A stretch of DNA of 64,000 bases, taken from Cellvibrio zantedeschiae. Lineage in GTDB: Bacteria; Pseudomonadota; Gammaproteobacteria; Pseudomonadales; Cellvibrionaceae. Below, in pieces: positions 36,576 to 46,486 of this stretch. The number at the start of each line of letters is the position of its first letter. The stretch's first letter is position 1. Below the pieces are notes generated by a model. The model saw nothing but the letters and a program-made list of their open reading frames with translations. It had not been told where the DNA came from and did not search any database. The stretch covers positions 2,293,370 to 2,357,369 of the forward strand of contig NZ_BMYZ01000001.1 of the NCBI RefSeq assembly GCF_014652535.1. Direction: 5' to 3'. The translations under genes and the position numbers were made by a program.

Positions 36576-37181
36576 TTAATGCGAACCCTGTTTCGGCATT
36601 TGATGCGTTATTGCAAGAAGTTGTGCGCCAAAGGATTTTCCATCAAGCAACAACCAACGGCTTTGGTTTGCAAAATAATTTTCTTTAACCAACTGCTGTA
36701 ATAAAGGGCTCTCTTGTTTTGCAATCGCTTCACGCTGATAAGCCGCTAATGACAGAGAAACCGGCAAGCTATCTATCAATAATCCAACACTGGATTCCCC
36801 CTTTCCTATGGCAAAAATAATTGGCTTTTTTGCAATAGAGCTATTTAGCAAAGAGTGAAGCTGGTAAATCGGCATCAACACACCGCGAATATTACTCAGA
36901 CCAACCAAGGTAGATGGCGCGTTAGGTACAGCGGCAATTGCGGTATCCACAAACACTTCACAAAAACAGCTAGCGGCTACCATGAATTGCAAATGACCAA
37001 TTGAGAACCCAAAAAATGATTCAGGTTTCGCATCCACATTCAGAGCCGCATCACCACCCAGGATTTCTTTTTCAAATGCTGTATGCCGCAATCGCGTAAG
37101 TGCATGAATTAGATTAATTTCAAGCGTTTCTTGCGTCGCAGTTTTAACCAATGGTGTGGTAGCTATTGCATCATTATTCAT
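36576..37181 (-). CDS. CheW-like coupling protein (PilI-like)
   Basis: The 201-residue protein has a CheW domain from about residue 55 ('FSIGHLQFMVAASCFCEVFVDTAIAAVPNAPSTLVGLSNIRGVLMPIYQLHSLLN'), preceded by about 50 residues without clear similarity. The 'GLSNIRGVLMPIYQL' element is the CheW hallmark. Its position between the second response regulator and the receptor matches pilI in pilGHIJ-chpA clusters. It probably couples the receptor to the kinase. Confidence 0.82.
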   Translation of the reverse strand: MNNDAIATTPLVKTATQETLEINLIHALTRLRHTAFEKEILGGDAALNVDAKPESFFGFSIGHLQFMVAASCFCEVFVDTAIAAVPNAPSTLVGLSNIRGVLMPIYQLHSLLNSSIAKKPIIFAIGKGESSVGLLIDSLPVSLSLAAYQREAIAKQESPLLQQLVKENYFANQSRWLLLDGKSFGAQLLAITHQMPKQGSH

Positions 37182-37198
37182 TGATGAAACTCTTGCGA

Positions 37199-37561
37199 TT
37201 AGAGCGCAGCTATTGTGTCGAGTATTTGATCTTGCGTGTAAGGCTTACTGATCATGGCCTTGCCGCCTTGTAATTCTCCCCACACACGATCAGCGCGCTG
37301 ATTTTTGCTGGTGACAAATACCACAGGAATTGACGATAAATCTTTATCGCCGGTAATATTCCGGCAAGCTTCGAAACCATCTATACCATCCATAACCACA
37401 TCCATTAAGATCACATCCGGCTTGTAGGTTTTGGCTTTGTCGTAAGCATCTTGCCCATTTACGGCAGTGATAACTTGATATCCCGCATCGGACACAATTT
37501 CTTTTAAATGTTGTAGCTCTACGGGTGAATCATCCACAATCATAATGCGATTAGGTTTCAT
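37199..37561 (-). CDS. Single-domain response regulator (PilH-like)
   Basis: The 120-residue stand-alone receiver has the acidic pair D10-D11, phospho-acceptor D54 in 'ILMDVVMDGIDG', Thr/Ser switch in 'VFVTS' and Lys in 'MISKPYT'. 'MDVVMDG' replaces the common 'MDVVMPG'. It overlaps the preceding regulator gene by 4 bp (ATGA). By position and resemblance it corresponds to PilH, thought to act as an antagonist or phosphate sink in Pil-Chp signalling. No DNA-binding output. Confidence 0.88.
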   Translation of the reverse strand: MKPNRIMIVDDSPVELQHLKEIVSDAGYQVITAVNGQDAYDKAKTYKPDVILMDVVMDGIDGFEACRNITGDKDLSSIPVVFVTSKNQRADRVWGELQGGKAMISKPYTQDQILDTIAAL

Positions 37562-38478
37562 TGTTCGTTCTCCAGTTTTTGCGTGCGGGATTTATGAGCG
37601 TCAAAATGTTTTTGTGTGATCGATTTAAACTCGTTGTGATTGATAGGTTTGGTTAAATAGGTATCGCAGCCTGCCAAAACACCTTTGAGCTTATCGAATT
37701 TGGACGAGCGGCTAGTCAACATAATTACAGGTGTGTTTTTATTGAGTTTGCTGCGTTTGATACTCTTGCAAGCGGCATAACCATCAATACCGGGCATGAC
37801 TACATCCAAAAAAATAACATCATAATTTTCAGATTCTGCAGCTTTAACAGCAGCTTCTCCGTCTGCAACCAAATTGACTTTTGCATCCATTACATCAAAT
37901 TCCATTTTTAGCTGGCGCCGCACGGCCAAACTATCATCAGCCACTAAAATTCGTAATTTATTTTCCTGCGGCACGCTTTGTTGTGCGTGGGTTGTGAGGT
38001 TAATAGCTTTAAAGTTTTTAACTGTTGCAACCGATGGCTCTACATCTGAACCTATTTCAAATTCCGGATAATAATGAAGATGTCGAATCGTATAATTATC
38101 AAGTGACTGCAATAGTTTGGCGGGGTTAATTGGCCATGAAATCGTAAACTCAGAACCAGTTTCAGTAGCGGGAGTCACTTTGGATATTTTTAGAACTGGT
38201 TTACGCCTATCCGTAGCAATGAGTGCGGACAACCTGTGCCAGCAATGAACTGCATGAGGATTGTGTAAATTGACTACGTAGATATCAGCGTTAGCCGCAC
38301 TGGTTAACTCACCAAGCGAGCTATTTTCGCTAACTACTTTGAGATGATAACTGCGCGGTCTATAGCGAGTTATTGCAAAAATTCGCGCGAATATTTCCAA
38401 ATCGTTAGCACCCGCACCTACTACCGCTACCTGGAATAATTTTCCCGTTTGTTTTACCGAGGATAATTGCGCAGCCAT
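37558..38478 (-). CDS. Response regulator (PilG-like) with an unusual N-terminal extension
   Basis: The protein has 306 residues. The C-terminal half (about 174-295) is a complete receiver with D181/D182, D225 in 'FLDVVMPGIDGY', 'MLTS' and 'YLTKPI'. The N-terminal 170 residues are a second alpha/beta region ('FQVAVVGAGANDLEIFARIF', 'ADIYVVNLHNPHAVHCW', 'ISWPINPAKLLQSL') that looks like a degenerate receiver without a phospho-acceptor. PilG of pseudomonads is only the receiver, so the extension is distinctive. It is the first gene of the operon, with GGGAGA before the ATG, and faces a 489-bp divergent gap. Confidence 0.8.
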   Translation of the reverse strand: MAAQLSSVKQTGKLFQVAVVGAGANDLEIFARIFAITRYRPRSYHLKVVSENSSLGELTSAANADIYVVNLHNPHAVHCWHRLSALIATDRRKPVLKISKVTPATETGSEFTISWPINPAKLLQSLDNYTIRHLHYYPEFEIGSDVEPSVATVKNFKAINLTTHAQQSVPQENKLRILVADDSLAVRRQLKMEFDVMDAKVNLVADGEAAVKAAESENYDVIFLDVVMPGIDGYAACKSIKRSKLNKNTPVIMLTSRSSKFDKLKGVLAGCDTYLTKPINHNEFKSITQKHFDAHKSRTQKLENEQ

Positions 38479-38967
38479 TTAATTCTCCCATAACTGAATA
38501 CGGCTTCTTGGAAACTTAATCCCTTTCCAAAAGATTTCTTACCAAGAGACTTTACTAAATGGAGTTTAGAACAGGCTTTAAAGTAGGCAATTCATAAAAT
38601 GTTCGAACATGAAATCTGAGGGAGTAAAAATTATTAGCGCTTGAAAAATATATAAATGATTGAAGCGACAATTTTGCATCTTTTAGCGACAAACGTATTT
38701 ATTAATTCATTTTTGTTAAATTTTAAGGCCAACACTTACAGTAGCTTATGAGCTTTCTCTAACTCAGTTCACATTTTTTTTATAAATTAAATTTAATTCG
38801 ATATTAAATACTTAAAAGATAATTTTAAAAAAACTTATGAGAATTTAATCTATTGATCATCATTTTGCATAACTAGAATTCAACAAGTGCAGCATGGATG
38901 TTGCGAACTCAATTGATTTAATTTTCAAATCATCTCTGCTTTATTCGCTTATATGAGGTAATTCCCT
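38479..38967. promoter_or_regulatory. 489-bp divergent intergenic region between chemosensory operon and MHYT gene
   Basis: Very AT-rich, with no open frame or RNA motif that I recognise. It must carry promoters for both the minus-strand chemosensory operon and the plus-strand MHYT gene. I found no -24/-12 element, riboswitch or clear long palindrome. The length is unusual for this gene-dense window and leaves room for several regulator sites or a small RNA. Confidence 0.4.
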
Positions 38968-39726
38968 ATGGAAATGGAAGTTAGTTATAACTGGTTTCTT
39001 GTCTCGCTTTCATTTTTAGTCGCTGTATTTGGTTCATTTACAGGACTACAAATTACTAACGGCATGAAATCTTCTTCGTCGGGGCCGTCACCATTATGGA
39101 TTGCTGCAGCTGCTGTCTCCTTAGGTGGCGGTGCAATTTGGACGATGCACTTTATCGGTATGTTGGCTTACCAGGTCCCTATGGATATTGGGTATTTACC
39201 CGGCCCAACCTTCGCATCACTAGCATTGGCTGTTGTTGCGGTAGGCATTGGCATTTTTATAGCAGTAAGCGGAAAGTTATCTATCGTTCGCTTATTAGGT
39301 GCAGGCTTATTCACGGGGCTCGCCGTAGCCGGTATGCATTATTTGGGAATGGAAGCCATGGTGATGCCCGGCAGCACTATGGTGTATGACAAAACTCTAG
39401 TTGCAGTTTCACTCGTCATCGCAATTGTTGCGGCAACTGTTGCACTCTGGCTCGCGGTAAACCTGAAAGGAACTGCAATTATGCTAGGCAGCGCCATAGT
39501 TATGGCTATCGCAGTATGTGGTATGCATTACACAGGCATGGCGGCTATGAGTATGATTCACAATCATGACGCCGATCAAACGATAATCGAAAATTCCATG
39601 AGCCCTATGACCATGGGATTATTTATTTTTTGCGCGAGCATGTTGCTATTAGTTATTTGCCTGATCATGTCGCTCAACCAACTTAGTTCGAAAATTGAAG
39701 ACGACATGCAAGACGAACCTGCTTAG
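38968..39726 (+). CDS. Stand-alone MHYT-domain integral membrane protein
   Basis: The 252-residue protein has about seven membrane segments. The three MHYT signatures are present: M60-H-F ('WTMHFIGML'), M123-H-Y-L ('AGMHYLGMEAM') and M186-H-Y-T ('CGMHYTGMAAM'). MHYT domains are proposed to bind copper through these Met/His residues and to sense O2, CO or NO, and are usually fused to GGDEF/EAL or kinase outputs. Here the protein ends about 30 residues after the last helix with no output domain. GAGG precedes the start. The HypX-like gene follows 81 bp downstream in the same direction, so both may share a transcript. Confidence 0.9.
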   Translation: MEMEVSYNWFLVSLSFLVAVFGSFTGLQITNGMKSSSSGPSPLWIAAAAVSLGGGAIWTMHFIGMLAYQVPMDIGYLPGPTFASLALAVVAVGIGIFIAVSGKLSIVRLLGAGLFTGLAVAGMHYLGMEAMVMPGSTMVYDKTLVAVSLVIAIVAATVALWLAVNLKGTAIMLGSAIVMAIAVCGMHYTGMAAMSMIHNHDADQTIIENSMSPMTMGLFIFCASMLLLVICLIMSLNQLSSKIEDDMQDEPA

Positions 39727-39807
39727 ATACTTCGGCCCGATAGTATTGTTATTTTTCTTATTAATTGCAGTTAACCGGTTGCAAGCTCGCATACGGCAGG
39801 AGATCCT

Positions 39808-41532
39808 TTGAAAATTTTATTGTTTGCTTCCGCTTACAATGGAATGTGTCAACGTATGCACAGGGAATTAGAAATAGAAATGCACAGTGTTTCTATCGAG
39901 TTATCGGCCAACGAACAACACATGATTAAAGCCGTGGAAGATTTTGAGCCCGATTTAATTTTGTGTCCGTTTTTAAAACATGCGGTGCCAGAAAAAATTT
40001 GGCAGCATCATCTATGTTTAATTGTTCATCCGGGCATTGAAGGTGATAGAGGTCCCTCTTCCCTCGACTGGGCGATTGCCAGCAAAGCCACCAGCTGGGG
40101 GGTGACCCTATTGCAAGCAGATGCAGAAATGGATGCGGGCGACATTTGGGATACCCAAAAATTTAATCTTCGCCACACGTCTAAAGCCAGTATTTATCGT
40201 CGCGAAGTAATTGCAACCGCAGTACAGATGGTAAAAAATGTTTTGCATAATGCTATTAGCAATCCTGATTTCAAACCCCGTCCACTCGATTACACTAATC
40301 CTAAAGTTAAAGGCGAATGCTTGCCGTTAATGCGTCAGGATTCGCGAAAAATTAATTGGAGCCTGGATACCACCGAAACTATTGTGCGAAAAATAAATAC
40401 AGCTGATAGCTTTCCCGGCGTATTGGATTCAATTGCAGGAAACGCAGTTCATTTATTCGGTGCCAAAGCGGAATACTCTTTGTACAGCGCAACTCCCGGC
40501 GAAATTGTAGGCCACCGCGACGGTGCTATTTGCCGCGCGACCGTGGACGGCAGTGTATGGATTCGCCAGATGAAAATGGCCCAACAGGAAGATCGCCGCT
40601 TTTTTAAATTATCCAGCACTCAGGTTATTAGCCAGCAATTCACCAATGCCGCAGATTTTTCAGCGCTTAAGGTTATTAACTCGCGCGTTCAAAACGATAT
40701 TAAAATTGATATTGAAAAAGCCGTTGCCTACGTTACTTTCGATTTTTATAACGGCGCTATGAATACCGAACAATGTCACGATTTGCTTGCGCGTTTACGG
40801 GAATTGCGCGAGCGCGATGACATTCGCGTTATTGCACTTATGGGTGGTGAAGATTTCTGGAGCAACGGAATTCATCTTAATTACATTCAAGCGGCCGTCG
40901 ATCCTGCGCGAGAATCCTGGCGCAACATCAACGCTATTGACGATATAGTGCAAGAATTAATTTGCATGACAAACAAGCTCACCGTTGCTGCACTTCGAAA
41001 TAATGCCGGCGCAGGTGGCGCTATAATGCCATTGGCATGCGATAAGGTATTTGCACGCGCGGGTGTAGTATTAAATCCGCATTATTTAACAATGGGTTTA
41101 TTTGGCTCCGAATATTGGACTTATTTATTGCCAAAACGCATAGGCGATGTAAAGTCAAAAGAATTAACTGAAAGCTGCATGCCGGTGCTTGCAAGCCAAG
41201 CCTATGAATTAGGTATGGTCGATCAGGTTTTTGCTGAAGACTGGAGCGCGTATCATCGTCGATTGCAAAGTGAGTGCGAAGCTTTAGCGCAGGACGATAA
41301 TTATTTTTCAGTGCTGGCACGCAAACAATATGCGCGCATGCAAGACGAAGCCGTGCGCCCGCTGGAATCCTATCGCCAATATGAACTACAGCGCATGAAA
41401 GCCATTTTTGATAATCCGCAAAGTGAATATCATCATTTGCGTTACAACTTCGTATACAAAATTAGTTGCCAGGCAACACCAAGCAGGTTGATTTACAAAA
41501 CCATTCCCTCACAATCCAAGCAAATTGCTTAA
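39808..41532 (+). CDS. hypX: HypX/HoxX-like protein (formyl-CoA route to CO for NiFe-hydrogenase assembly)
   Basis: The 574-residue fusion protein has an N-terminal formyltransferase-like domain (about 1-270) with the tetrahydrofolate-site motif 'VHPGIEGDRGPSSLDWAI' and a C-terminal enoyl-CoA hydratase/isomerase domain (about 295-540) with 'NNAGAGGAIMPLACD'. HypX of aerobic hydrogen oxidisers transfers the formyl group of N10-formyl-THF to CoA and releases CO, which becomes the CO ligand of the NiFe active site. The start is a TTG with AGGAGA 5 bp ahead. No hydrogenase structural or hyp gene is present in the window, which is unusual. It may serve a hydrogenase elsewhere or a different acyl/formyl function. 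Confidence 0.88.
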   Translation: MKILLFASAYNGMCQRMHRELEIEMHSVSIELSANEQHMIKAVEDFEPDLILCPFLKHAVPEKIWQHHLCLIVHPGIEGDRGPSSLDWAIASKATSWGVTLLQADAEMDAGDIWDTQKFNLRHTSKASIYRREVIATAVQMVKNVLHNAISNPDFKPRPLDYTNPKVKGECLPLMRQDSRKINWSLDTTETIVRKINTADSFPGVLDSIAGNAVHLFGAKAEYSLYSATPGEIVGHRDGAICRATVDGSVWIRQMKMAQQEDRRFFKLSSTQVISQQFTNAADFSALKVINSRVQNDIKIDIEKAVAYVTFDFYNGAMNTEQCHDLLARLRELRERDDIRVIALMGGEDFWSNGIHLNYIQAAVDPARESWRNINAIDDIVQELICMTNKLTVAALRNNAGAGGAIMPLACDKVFARAGVVLNPHYLTMGLFGSEYWTYLLPKRIGDVKSKELTESCMPVLASQAYELGMVDQVFAEDWSAYHRRLQSECEALAQDDNYFSVLARKQYARMQDEAVRPLESYRQYELQRMKAIFDNPQSEYHHLRYNFVYKISCQATPSRLIYKTIPSQSKQIA

Positions 41533-41684
41533 ACCAGAACCTCAAACTATGGATGGCAGTCAGAGCACGAATCAATAAGGTTCTTAGCATTAATGCAATG
41601 CAAAAGTCGTTTTGATATTGGTTTTAGTATTTTAATTGAGAGGTGTGAGTGTGACGACAAACAGCTATTTGATTCGTCACGAAA
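41533..41684. other. Convergent gap between hypX and yqiB
   Basis: This 152-bp stretch lies between two converging genes. Only a weak hairpin (CACGA / TCGTG near 41678-41693, partly inside yqiB) is visible. It is the right-hand boundary of the block that separates yqiB from cpdA. I see no insertion sequence end, attachment site or tRNA fragment. Confidence 0.4.
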
Positions 41685-42206
41685 CTATCGTGGATCAGAA
41701 AGACTGAACTCCGCTATATGTAACCCACACTCCAAAGAAACTTTTAACCATTCACCCAAAAATTGGTTAACTTGTAACTTTTCGTCGGTATGATACATGG
41801 ATTGGTTGGGGTATTCGTAACGTGGACGCAAACGCTTGTGACCTTCCCATGCCAGAACTTCTGCCAATTTTGCATCGTGATACATACGCACAGTCAACCG
41901 GGGCATATGTAACCAGCTAGATGCACTCGAAACAGCTGCCTGGCTTAATTGTAATGTAGTCGTGTAGGGAGAACGCTCCAGAATACGTAATTGATTAAGC
42001 CACTGTTGCTCGCCGCGGTTCGTCATAAAACGATATTCGTCACCACATTGATCTTCAATTTGCTTGTTGAAATGTTGTGTTAATAATTTGTGTAGACGCG
42101 CGTAATTAGCTTCGCATTCAGCCATTTGCAGTGGTAAATCAACTTTGTAACGTTCACGATAAGTGACGTAATCCGGTTGAGGCTTGGCTACACGCAATGT
42201 AAACAT
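41685..42206 (-). CDS. yqiB: DUF1249 family protein YqiB
   Basis: The 173-residue soluble protein matches the YqiB/DUF1249 family: 'MAECEANYARLHKLL', 'LPxxTVRMYHDAKLAEVLAWEG', 'RYEYPNQSMYHTDEKLQVNQFLGEWL'. Length is slightly above the E. coli protein because of an N-terminal 25 residues and an insertion. No biochemical function is established. In E. coli and pseudomonads it lies between nudF and cpdA; here nudF is still upstream but cpdA is displaced by about 11.4 kb. A 158-bp gap separates it from nudF. Confidence 0.9.
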   Translation of the reverse strand: MFTLRVAKPQPDYVTYRERYKVDLPLQMAECEANYARLHKLLTQHFNKQIEDQCGDEYRFMTNRGEQQWLNQLRILERSPYTTTLQLSQAAVSSASSWLHMPRLTVRMYHDAKLAEVLAWEGHKRLRPRYEYPNQSMYHTDEKLQVNQFLGEWLKVSLECGLHIAEFSLSDPR

Positions 42207-42364
42207 AAATTACAGATAGTAGGAAAAATCAAAATCGGCACACGGCCGTGTCATTAATAAGTAAAGTGTAAACCCAAAATTCCACTCAGGTTTCATGGAA
42301 TATTTTACTTATCTTGTACTGAAGTGTTAGCCAGACTCGCCCTTAAGTCAATCACATAATGGAT

Positions 42365-42988
42365 TTATTCTTTTACATGCGCCTTCCGCAAGCGTTCGCG
42401 ATTCATTTGTAACCACTGCAGGCAAATCAATGCAGCGGCGTTATTAAAACGACCGTTTAATAACTCAGCAAAAACCTCATCAGCTGCAAAACAGTGTAAA
42501 TGAATATCTTCATTTTCATCTGGCAGGCCATGAACGCCTCCAGCCTGGCTTAAATCGCTTAAGCCACAGAATAAAAAGAGCTTTTCATCACTTCCGCCGG
42601 GGCTTGATAAAAAGTTGCAGATGAATTCCAGATGGTAAGGAGTAATATTGGCCTCTTCCACCAATTCGCGTCGCGCAACCTCTTCCGGTTGCTCACCCTC
42701 TTCGACCATGCCAGCAACAACCTCATAACACCATGGACCATTTTCTTCGCCCATGGCACCTATGCGAAATTGCTCTACCAGACCAATTAAATCGTGAACA
42801 GGATCATAGAGAACAACTGCAACAGCGTTGCCCCGTAAAAAAATTTCACGGCCTATACTTTGGCTCCAACCGCCCTTAAAAAGCTTATGGCGCAAACTAA
42901 TTCTCTCAACGCGAAAAAAACGTTTGTAGAGAGTTTCGCGTCCAAGAACTTCAACATCATCGCGATTGAATTGTGGTTTTTTGATCAT
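42365..42988 (-). CDS. nudF: ADP-ribose pyrophosphatase (Nudix hydrolase NudF)
   Basis: The 207-residue Nudix hydrolase of the ADP-ribose group splits ADP-ribose into AMP and ribose 5-phosphate. The Nudix box spans about residues 94-116 with the catalytic 'RELVEE' present, but the usual Gly after EEx is Asn ('EEANI'). The upstream 'VVLYDPVHDLIGLVEQFRIGA' and downstream 'SSPGGSDEKLFLFCGL' are ADP-ribose pyrophosphatase features, the latter holding the specificity loop. It is codirectional with thiC upstream and yqiB downstream, an arrangement shared with pseudomonads. A strong inverted repeat lies in the thiC-nudF gap. Confidence 0.93.
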   Translation of the reverse strand: MIKKPQFNRDDVEVLGRETLYKRFFRVERISLRHKLFKGGWSQSIGREIFLRGNAVAVVLYDPVHDLIGLVEQFRIGAMGEENGPWCYEVVAGMVEEGEQPEEVARRELVEEANITPYHLEFICNFLSSPGGSDEKLFLFCGLSDLSQAGGVHGLPDENEDIHLHCFAADEVFAELLNGRFNNAAALICLQWLQMNRERLRKAHVKE

Positions 42989-43030
42989 AATTATTTGGTA
43001 TTAGAATTAACTCTTTTTAATGTAAAGAAC

Positions 43031-43074
43031 CCCCACCCAGCCTCCCCCTCTGGAAAAGGGGAGGCTGGGTGGGG
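43031..43074. repeat. Perfect 17-bp inverted repeat between thiC and nudF (terminator or dispersed palindrome)
   Basis: CCCCACCCAGCCTCCCC (43031-43047) and its exact complement (43058-43074) enclose a 10-nt loop. It is far more GC-rich than its surroundings. It could stop transcription from thiC (minus strand), although the following minus-strand sequence is not a clean T-tract. The composition and length resemble dispersed palindromic elements found in many copies in some proteobacterial genomes. Confidence 0.8.
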
Positions 43075-43086
43075 TTTGTTTCAAAA

Positions 43087-45006
<1,920 letters not shown>

Positions 45007-45089
45007 TCAGGTTTTAACTTTTTTCTTTGATAAATAGGAATCGTCATCGCTACTAATTGCGTTAACTAGCAGGAGCAACAAGGTCCAAA

Positions 45090-45899
45090 TTAATAAAATT
45101 TATAAAAATGATGTACGGGGCCAGATCCTTGCCCTATGTTCAATTCATTAGAATGTAATAAAGCATTGTGTAAATAATCTTTCGCTTGGGCGACAGCATC
45201 GCGCAGCGTTAAATTTTTTGCCAAACCTGCTGCAATTGCAGAGGCCAGCGTACAACCTGTGCCGTGGGTATTTTTGGTGTCTATTCGTTTAGCCCTAAAC
45301 AATTCCACACCGGCATTGGTCATTAATAAATCTGTCGCATCTTCGCCGCTGGCGTGCCCGCCTTTCATCAGCACGGCTTGCGCTCCCATGGCCAGCAAGT
45401 GTTTAGCCTGCTGCTCCATTTCTACTATTGAACTGGCAACCCTGGTGTTAAGAAGCGCAGCAGCTTCTAATAGGTTGGGAGTCAGAACACTTGCGCGCGG
45501 AATCAGCTTGGTGATCAGGTTATTAATGGCATCCTCAGCGAGCAACCTATCGCCACTGGTTGCAACCATTACCGGGTCTAGCACCAAAGGAATAGAGTTA
45601 TCGGCCAAGGACTCTGCGACTGCGCTGATAATATCCGCAGTCGCCAACATACCTGTTTTGATTGCACCCACCTGAATATCGCTCAACACCGATTGAATTT
45701 GAGCCTGCACAAAAGCCGGCGCAATAGGCAAAACACCTTGAACGCCACGAGTATTTTGGGCCGTTAATGAGGCAATTGCGCTACAACCGTAAACACCCAG
45801 AGCCGCAAATGTCTTTAAATCGGCTTGAATACCTGCCCCGCCACCGCTATCACTGCCAGCGATGGTCATTGCAATGGGTGTATTCGTTTTCGGATTCAT
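45090..45899 (-). CDS. thiD: Hydroxymethylpyrimidine/phosphomethylpyrimidine kinase ThiD
   Basis: ThiD (269 residues from the ATG at 45899) phosphorylates HMP and then HMP-P for coupling to the thiazole in thiamine synthesis. Motifs: 'AMTIAGSDSGGGAGIQADLKTF', 'VLDPVMVATSGDRLL', 'MKGGHASGEDATDLL' and 'KNTHGTGCTLASAIAA' with the catalytic Cys. The open frame continues 49 codons upstream, but that part lies across the TPP riboswitch and looks non-coding, so 45899 is the real start. The upstream leader and the position before thiC place both genes in one thiamine-repressed operon. Confidence 0.96.
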   Translation of the reverse strand: MNPKTNTPIAMTIAGSDSGGGAGIQADLKTFAALGVYGCSAIASLTAQNTRGVQGVLPIAPAFVQAQIQSVLSDIQVGAIKTGMLATADIISAVAESLADNSIPLVLDPVMVATSGDRLLAEDAINNLITKLIPRASVLTPNLLEAAALLNTRVASSIVEMEQQAKHLLAMGAQAVLMKGGHASGEDATDLLMTNAGVELFRAKRIDTKNTHGTGCTLASAIAAGLAKNLTLRDAVAQAKDYLHNALLHSNELNIGQGSGPVHHFYKFY

Positions 45900-45967
45900 G
45901 GATTTTCCGCTAACAAGCAAAAGGCGCGGAAGAGAGGTGCGGCTGAACCGCCAGTGAGAGCTCTCGT

Positions 45968-46044
45968 TCCCTACGCCGGTACTAACCGGATCAGGTATGC
46001 GGGTATATCTCAGCTTTGGAATCTGTATCCTAAAGCACCCCGAC
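45968..46044 (-). ncRNA. TPP riboswitch (THI element) upstream of thiD-thiC
   Basis: On the minus strand the conserved blocks appear in order: GGGGTGC, then GCTGAGA, then ACCC, CCTGATCCGGTTAGTACCGG and CGTAGGGA. These are the pyrimidine- and pyrophosphate-binding arms of the thi-box aptamer. A GC-rich hairpin (GCGG-TTCAG-CCGC) lies between aptamer and thiD and could take part in expression control. Thiamine pyrophosphate should lower expression of thiD and thiC. Confidence 0.96.
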
Positions 46045-46056
46045 AAGAAGCCTCGC

Positions 46057-46085
46057 AGTCTATTGAACTGAGCCTTGGGTGTAAA
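46057..46085 (-). promoter_or_regulatory. Candidate sigma-70 promoter of thiD-thiC
   Basis: On the minus strand TTTACA (46085-46080) and TAGACT (46062-46057) are separated by exactly 17 bp. Start would be near 46050, a few bases before the riboswitch, which is where a promoter is required. Confidence 0.5.
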
Positions 46086-46486
46086 GCAATAGGCACTCCT
46101 TATGACTCACTAATCTAGCCTCATCCAGCTTTATCCCGGCAACACCGGTTTTTGAATCAGACTTCCGATCAAATCGAGCCAAGCCTATAGAGGACAGGCG
46201 AAGTTCATGACAAGCGCGCTAAATGCTGCTTACATTTGTAACTACACCCTCTGCTGACAAGTGTTTACCCTTTTTAACCTGTTGATTAGCCTCAAAGCTC
46301 GACCAGTAACACCCAACCCGCTAAACTCGGCCTTTAAATTTACGAGTGAATCCAAACCCTGCGGATCTGCGTCTAAGCTAGAGCTTACATAAGTGGGGCT
46401 TCATAAGTTTGCAGCTCAAGCTGTACATTTTTTTACCTGATTTGTTTACCCATATACACCGGAATCTTTTACCCTCAGGATTTTTT
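46086..46486. promoter_or_regulatory. Leader region of tolC, divergent from thiD
   Basis: About 400 bp without a gene between the thiD promoter and tolC. It contains a 14-bp palindrome TAAGCTAGAGCTTA (46374-46387) about 100 bp before the tolC start, which could be an operator, and the AGGA ribosome site directly before the ATG. No riboswitch or other RNA motif recognised. Confidence 0.4.

Noticed and set aside
30328..41684. Inserted block as a mobile element or genomic island
   Set aside because: No integrase, transposase, attachment repeat or tRNA was seen at either border, so only a gene-order interruption is claimed.
41593..41793. Small plus-strand frame after hypX
   Set aside because: Half of it is antisense to yqiB and there is no ribosome site or recognisable motif.
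45900..46046. N-terminal extension of ThiD
   Set aside because: The stretch overlaps the TPP aptamer and its expression platform; ThiD similarity begins after the ATG at 45899.
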